NCBI GenBank assembly: GCA_041395905.1
Contig: JAWKZP010000010.1
Span: 62,001 to 126,000 of the forward strand
Origin: UBA7803 sp041395905
Lineage (GTDB): Bacteria; Pseudomonadota; Gammaproteobacteria; Pseudomonadales; Azotimanducaceae
DNA: 64,000 bases
Direction: 5' to 3'
Shown piece by piece: positions 59,770 to 64,000 of this stretch. Under the pieces are notes generated by a model. It saw only the letters and a program-made list of their open reading frames with translations. It searched no databases and was not told the DNA's origin. The position numbers and the translations under genes are program-made. Every line of letters starts with the position of its first letter. Position 1 is the first letter of the stretch.

Positions 59770-62700
59770 ATGATCGAGAAGAAAGTCGCACCGGTGTGCC
59801 GCGGCCTGCTTTTGGGTGCGGGCGTCGTCGCTGCTGCCTGGGGCGGGGCTGCCGTCGCCGCGGAAGGCGCCATTGAAGAGGTGATCGTCACCGCACAGCG
59901 CGCGTCGGAGAGCATTCAGGACGTACCCATTGCGGTGACCGCCCTGTCCGGACAGATGATGGAAGACAAGCAGGTCATTACGCCGTCGGACCTGCAGCTG
60001 AACGCGCCGAACGTCAGCTTCACCGCCACAAACTTCGGCGGCTCGAGCTTCAGCATCCGCGGTATCGGTCGCCTGGTGATCGGCACCACAGGGGAAGCCG
60101 GTGTGTCCACGCACATCAACGAGATTCCGATTTCCACCAACCTGAACGCCGTTGAATTCTTCGATGTCGAGCGGGTGGAAGTACTGCGCGGCCCGCAGGG
60201 CACCCTGTTCGGTCGTAACGCCACCGGGGGCGCGATCAACGTCGTCACCGTGATGCCCTCCTACGACGCGGTGAGCGGCTTCGTCGACGGCGAGATGGGC
60301 GACTATGAGCACCGCCGTTTGAAGGGCGCTTTCAACGTGCCACTGGCGGACAATTTCGCGATCCGCGTTGCCGGCATGCAGCTGACCCGTGATGGCTACA
60401 CCAAGAACCTGGCCGCCGGCCAGGTGGCTTCGATCACCGATCCGATCACCGGCATCACCACCAATCAGACGCTCAAGGGCATCGACGGTGAGGTGGACGG
60501 CCGCGATCTGTGGGCGGCACGCATCACGGCCAGCTGGGAGATCAACGATCGCGCCAGTGCCTGGTTCCAGTACAGCCACTTCGACGAGAACGACGATCGC
60601 GCCCGTATCACCAACCAGGTGTGTGTGAAGAACGATCTGCCCACCACCGGCTGCAAGCCCGATGCCTTCGGCTTCGGCGAGCCGCACCTGGGCAGCACCA
60701 CCGGAGGCATCTTCGGGGGCCAGATCGGTGCGCTGCCGCTCGGCGCCAATGGTGACGAGCCGCAGATCGTCTATGACTACCCGCGGCCGGCCGGGGTCGG
60801 CTTCCGCGCCATGCACACGGACTTCGATCCGCAGTTCCAGCAGAAAGAAGACATCTACTCGCTGGGCTTCAACTACGAGTTCGACAAGTACTCGTTCGGC
60901 CTGCTCGGCGCGTATCAGGAAAGTGAGTACCTTTCACGGCAGGACTACCAGATGAACGTTGGCCCCACCCTGGGCGCGACGGCAGCCAACCCCAACGCGT
61001 ACTGGCCGACCTCGCTGCCAGCCGGCCGTGCCGGCGACGATTGGCGCGCCGGTCCCTGCAACCTGTTCGACGGCACCACAGGTGTCGAGGGCGGCTGCAT
61101 CCACCCGTCGGATCCGACGCGGATCTTCGCCTACGACCAGTCCGACTCCAAGGGCGACTACTGGACCGTTGAAGCCAAGGTGTCCTCCAACTACGACGGA
61201 CGCTTCAACTTCATCGTCGGTGCCAACGCCTACGACTCTCAGAGCAACGGTGACTACTACGTGCTGGCCAACACGCTCGACATGGTGACCAGCTACGGGG
61301 TGCCGGGCCTCGGCTTCCCGCCCCTGTACCCGGGGTACTTCAACAACACGGGCGACCCCGGCGGCGCGGCCATGCAGGACGGCTACGCGTTCTTCGGCGA
61401 GGCGTACTTCGACATCACGCCGGATCTCAAGCTGACCGCGGGCCTGCGGTACAACAAGGACAAGAAGGAAGTCAAAGACACCAGCGTGCTGTTCAATGCC
61501 TGGAACATGCAGGCGTTCGGCTATCCGGACAAGCTGTGGTCACGTGTCGGGTTGCTGCTGCTGGGTGTGCAGGATACGGCGCCGCTGGCGGAGCTGTACG
61601 CGTCTGACCTGCTCGCAGCGGTGCCGGGAACCGGCGCGTTCAGCCCCGAGCGTCTGGCGGTCAGCGCCGCGGTGCCCATCGTTCCCGATTTCGGCGAGAC
61701 CCGGGTACTAACCGGCTCGCCCAGCAAGGCGGAGTGGGACGAGTACAGCGGCCGCATCGGCCTCGACTGGCAGCTCAACAACGACTCCATGGTGTACGGT
61801 TTCTACAGCCGCGGCTACAAGCCGGGCGGCTTCAACCCGGCCATCCCGCCGGCGCTCCAGTCCAGCTCGTCGTTCACGTTCGACTCCGAGCAGATCGACG
61901 CCTTCGAGATCGGCACCAAGAACACCTTCATGGACGGCCGGCTGGTCATGAACGGGGCCGTATTCTTCTACGACTACTCGGGTCTGCAGGTGACCCGCAT
62001 CGCCAACAACTCGTCCATCAACGACAACATAGATGCGCAGATCTACGGCCTCGAGCTGGAAACCGTCTGGCGTCCCGAAGCACTGCCCGGTCTGGCGGTA
62101 GATGCGTCCTACTCGTATCTGAAGACGGAAGTGGATGGCTCCGAGTCCGTGGACCCGGTGAACCGCACGGCGGGCAATGCTGACTGGGTGCTGCTGGAAA
62201 ATACCGATCCGGGTTCTCTGACCGGCGTGAACTATATCGCCCGCAAGGACCAGATCACCCAGCAGGTGGTGGACGACGGCCTGGCATCGCTGGGCTTCCA
62301 GGGCACGGAGAATGGCCAGACCTTGTCCAACGTGACCTACCCGGCGAACGAGTACGGCGTCGCCATTCCGGCGTACGCGTCACGTACGTTCCTGGAAGGC
62401 GCGGGCGTGACCACGTCTGACGGCCTGCCCACCAATCTGGATGGAAACGCTCTGCCGAATTCGCCGGAGAACACCATCCACCTCGGCGTGGCCTACACGT
62501 GGGACATCCCGAGCATCATGGGCAACCTGACCCTGCGCTGGGACTACTACTGGCAGGACGACATGTACGCCCGTGAGTTCAATACCATCGGTGACGAGAT
62601 CGATGCCTGGGATCAGCACAACGCGTCGCTGATCTACGAGAGCACCGACGGCCGCTGGACTGGAAAGCTCTGGGTACGCAACCTCGAGGACGAGGACAAC

Positions 62701-62811
62701 GTGACCGGCAAGTACCTGACCTCCGATACCTCAGGCTTCTTCAGGAACTACTTCCTGACCGAGCCGCGTATCTACGGTGCTTCGCTGCGTTACAACTTCG
62801 GCGCGCAGTAG
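59770..62811 (+). CDS. TonB-dependent receptor
   Basis: A 1013-aa outer-membrane receptor. Signal peptide to about residue 34 (VVAAAWGGAAVAA), TonB box IEEVIVTAQR, then the plug domain (DVPIAVTALSGQM, FSIRGIGR, VERVEVLRGPQGTLFGRNA TGGA) and a 22-strand barrel ending YGASLRYNFGAQ with terminal aromatic pattern. It belongs to the large catabolic class seen in sphingomonads and marine gammaproteobacteria, importing complex organics rather than siderophores, an inference. RBS GAGGGGA. Followed by a strong terminator. Confidence 0.94.
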   Translation: MIEKKVAPVCRGLLLGAGVVAAAWGGAAVAAEGAIEEVIVTAQRASESIQDVPIAVTALSGQMMEDKQVITPSDLQLNAPNVSFTATNFGGSSFSIRGIGRLVIGTTGEAGVSTHINEIPISTNLNAVEFFDVERVEVLRGPQGTLFGRNATGGAINVVTVMPSYDAVSGFVDGEMGDYEHRRLKGAFNVPLADNFAIRVAGMQLTRDGYTKNLAAGQVASITDPITGITTNQTLKGIDGEVDGRDLWAARITASWEINDRASAWFQYSHFDENDDRARITNQVCVKNDLPTTGCKPDAFGFGEPHLGSTTGGIFGGQIGALPLGANGDEPQIVYDYPRPAGVGFRAMHTDFDPQFQQKEDIYSLGFNYEFDKYSFGLLGAYQESEYLSRQDYQMNVGPTLGATAANPNAYWPTSLPAGRAGDDWRAGPCNLFDGTTGVEGGCIHPSDPTRIFAYDQSDSKGDYWTVEAKVSSNYDGRFNFIVGANAYDSQSNGDYYVLANTLDMVTSYGVPGLGFPPLYPGYFNNTGDPGGAAMQDGYAFFGEAYFDITPDLKLTAGLRYNKDKKEVKDTSVLFNAWNMQAFGYPDKLWSRVGLLLLGVQDTAPLAELYASDLLAAVPGTGAFSPERLAVSAAVPIVPDFGETRVLTGSPSKAEWDEYSGRIGLDWQLNNDSMVYGFYSRGYKPGGFNPAIPPALQSSSSFTFDSEQIDAFEIGTKNTFMDGRLVMNGAVFFYDYSGLQVTRIANNSSINDNIDAQIYGLELETVWRPEALPGLAVDASYSYLKTEVDGSESVDPVNRTAGNADWVLLENTDPGSLTGVNYIARKDQITQQVVDDGLASLGFQGTENGQTLSNVTYPANEYGVAIPAYASRTFLEGAGVTTSDGLPTNLDGNALPNSPENTIHLGVAYTWDIPSIMGNLTLRWDYYWQDDMYAREFNTIGDEIDAWDQHNASLIYESTDGRWTGKLWVRNLEDEDNVTGKYLTSDTSGFFRNYFLTEPRIYGASLRYNFGAQ

Positions 62812-62836
62812 GACCGCGGTCCCGCGACCGGAAACA

Positions 62837-62863
62837 GGGGCGCTTCGGCGCCCCTTCTTTTTG
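62837..62863 (+). terminator. rho-independent terminator after the first TonB receptor gene
   Basis: Perfect 7-bp stem GGGGCGC/GCGCCCC with a TTCG tetraloop, followed by TTCTTTTTG. It lies 26 nt after the stop codon. Confidence 0.92.
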
Positions 62864-62889
62864 CCCCACCTTTCCACCCCACGATTGGG

Positions 62890-63058
62890 CCGCAAAGCGC
62901 TCGCAGAGCTGACGCGCGCCGCGGCGCTGAGCTCCCGTAGCTGGGAGGCCGGCGTCAATCCGGCCCCTCTGTCTGACAATGGGGCGCAGAAGCGTGTCGT
63001 AGCGTTACATTCGTTGACGCTTGTGTAACCAGTTGTTACATTGCGCGCCGCTTTGCGG
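62890..63058 (-). repeat. palindromic element E, degenerate candidate
   Basis: Short arms CCGCAAAGCG (62890-62899) and CGCTTTGCGG (63049-63058) are exactly complementary 169 bp end to end. Between them, 62949-62964 (CCGGCGTCAATCCGGC) equals 16 nt of the element B core read on the minus strand. The other core blocks are missing or altered. It may be a decayed copy or a partial chance match. Confidence 0.35.
63004..63043 (+). promoter_or_regulatory. GTTACA/TGTAAC repeats upstream of the second TonB receptor gene
   Basis: GTTACATT (63004-63011), GTGTAAC (63023-63029) and GTTACATTG (63035-63043) form one direct and two inverted repeats. TTGACG at 63014-63019 could be a -35 with TTACAT at 63036-63041 as a poor -10 (16 bp apart). 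The set looks like a promoter with an overlapping operator. TGTAAC also occurs upstream of the first receptor gene (59735-59740). Confidence 0.45.
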
Positions 63059-63201
63059 GAGCCGGCTGGGCCCCCGAAGTGTGAAGCGCCACAGCATCAA
63101 GAATCGATCTCCCGGGCAGCCTGTCGGCCGCCCGGCGAGGGTTTTGCGACCACGTTTCACCTCGGGTGTCGCCGGCTTCATACATCCAAGGAGAGGTAGT
63201 A

Positions 63202-64000
63202 ATGAAGAACAGAGGTCGTTCGGTGGTCGTCGCCGCATCGATACTGGCGCTGGGCGCCAGCAGCACGGTGCTGGCCGCGGCTGGTGTCATCGAAGAGATC
63301 GTGGTCACGGCGCAGAAGCGCGAGAGCTCGCTGCAGGATACCGCGGTCGCGGTGTCGGCATTCGACCAGGCCGCGCTGGATCGGGAAAACATTGACGACG
63401 CGCTCGACATTCAGATGAGCGTGCCCAACCTGAACTTCACCAAGACCAACTTCGCGGGGTCCAACCTGTCGATCCGCGGTATCGGCATCAACGCGGTGGG
63501 CACCTCCGCCGACACGGGTGTGGGCATCCACTTCAACGGCTCCTATCTGCAGCAGACATCCATCTTCGAATCGGAGTTCTTCGACGTGGAGCGCGTCGAG
63601 GTGCTGCGCGGCCCACAGGGAACCCTGTACGGACGCAACACCACCGGCGGTGTCATGAACATCATCCCGGCCAAGGCAGGCGACGAGTTCGAGGCGTCCA
63701 TCGACGGTCAGTACGGCAATTACCAGACTCAGAAGTTGAATGGCATGATCAACGTGCCGGTCAACGATCTGTTCCAGCTGCGGCTGTCGGGCATGATGCT
63801 CAAGCGCGACGGATACACCGACAATCAGTTCAACGGCGACGAGATCGACGATCGGGACCTGTGGTCGACCCGGGTAGGGCTGCGCTTCGTACCGAGCGAC
63901 AACACCGAGCTGAACGTCTTCTGGCAGCACTTCGAGGAAGACGACAGCCGCATGCGCACCTCCAATCAGACCTGCGTGAAAGATACCCGCACCTGGCCAT
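63202..64000 (+). CDS. TonB-dependent receptor, cut by the window end
   Basis: The first 266 codons of a second receptor. Signal peptide VVVAASILALGASSTVLAA, TonB box IEEIVVTAQKR, plug motifs SLQDTAVAVSAFDQ, LSIRGIGINAVG and VERVEVLRGPQGTLYGRNT, and early barrel strands. It shares layout with the receptor just upstream (both have FF-x-VERVEVLRGPQGTL and the barrel stretch RDGYT), so the two may be old duplicates. ATG 63202 follows AAGGAGAGG. Confidence 0.93.
   Translation, partial: MKNRGRSVVVAASILALGASSTVLAAAGVIEEIVVTAQKRESSLQDTAVAVSAFDQAALDRENIDDALDIQMSVPNLNFTKTNFAGSNLSIRGIGINAVGTSADTGVGIHFNGSYLQQTSIFESEFFDVERVEVLRGPQGTLYGRNTTGGVMNIIPAKAGDEFEASIDGQYGNYQTQKLNGMINVPVNDLFQLRLSGMMLKRDGYTDNQFNGDEIDDRDLWSTRVGLRFVPSDNTELNVFWQHFEEDDSRMRTSNQTCVKDTRTWP

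Larger units (their letters stand above)
62812..63201. other. 390-bp gap between the two TonB receptor genes
   Basis: Holds the terminator at 62837-62863, a degenerate palindromic element (62890-63058) and GTTACA/TGTAAC motifs near 63004-63043. The remainder, about 63060-63190, is the leader of the second receptor gene with no gene I can support. Confidence 0.6.

Overview
The window is GC-rich, densely packed chromosomal DNA from an aerobic gammaproteobacterium. The block miaB, ybeZ (PhoH-like), ybeY, corC, lnt, lptE, holA and the DUF1820 gene beside miaB are gammaproteobacterial hallmarks. Two large TonB-dependent receptors, an RND pump, acyl-CoA dehydrogenase, acyl-CoA synthetase, CaiB-type CoA transferase, quinoprotein and molybdo-flavoprotein dehydrogenases suggest a free-living organoheterotroph. 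I cannot name a genus.

Layout. 0-3.4 kb: stand-alone FMN glutamate-synthase-like protein, MarR regulator, alpha/beta hydrolase. 3.4-4.0 kb: two palindromic repeat elements. 4.0-11.2 kb: co-directional molybdenum hydroxylase operon (CoxG-like, CoxS, form II CoxL, CoxM, quinone oxidoreductase, secreted PI-PLC-like protein, MOSC protein). 11.2-14.4 kb, minus strand: SDR, PQQ-dependent lipoprotein dehydrogenase, small lipoprotein. 14.5-17.4 kb: threonine dehydratase-like enzyme, hydrolase lipoprotein, LPS-kinase-like protein, tRNA-Gly(CCC). 17.4-24.3 kb: TrkH/TrkA potassium uptake, phospholipase-D lipoprotein, rhodanese, MFS carrier, Deg-type periplasmic protease. 24.3-26.6 kb: P-loop kinase and zinc alcohol dehydrogenase, each flanked by palindromic elements. 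26.7-34.7 kb: FolK, secreted protein, two-domain CoA transferase with a frameshift, TIR-like membrane protein, luciferase-like monooxygenase, D-2-hydroxyacid dehydrogenase, MauE and DinB proteins. 34.7-37.8 kb, minus strand: five-gene operon of a cereblon-like CULT protein, HAD hydrolase, PTPS/QueD-like protein, SDR and queuosine-precursor-type transporter. 37.8-44.2 kb: Tag-like glycosylase, acyl-CoA dehydrogenase, FAD reductase, FMN alpha-hydroxyacid oxidase, acyl-CoA synthetase, DUF1820. 44.3-51.3 kb: the miaB-to-holA housekeeping block, without leuS between lnt and lptE. 51.3-64 kb: RND efflux pair, SixA-like phosphatase, CobS/CobT pair, two TonB receptors (the second cut by the window end).

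The most unusual signal is a dispersed family of roughly 135-170 bp intergenic palindromes (3399-3554, 3724-3895, 24363-24498, 25325-25476, perhaps 62890-63058). Each has long arms that are complementary within a copy but unrelated between copies, around a conserved core whose internal hairpins covary. This is the opposite of ordinary MITEs and of attC sites, and it looks like a structured RNA or folded-DNA element. The second is the CULT-domain gene, which has the exact zinc-cysteine and tri-tryptophan spacing of the thalidomide-binding domain of cereblon and heads a tight operon with pterin/deazapurine-type genes.

Most boundaries rest on reading frames and ribosome-binding sites. Functions rest on motif recognition without database searches.
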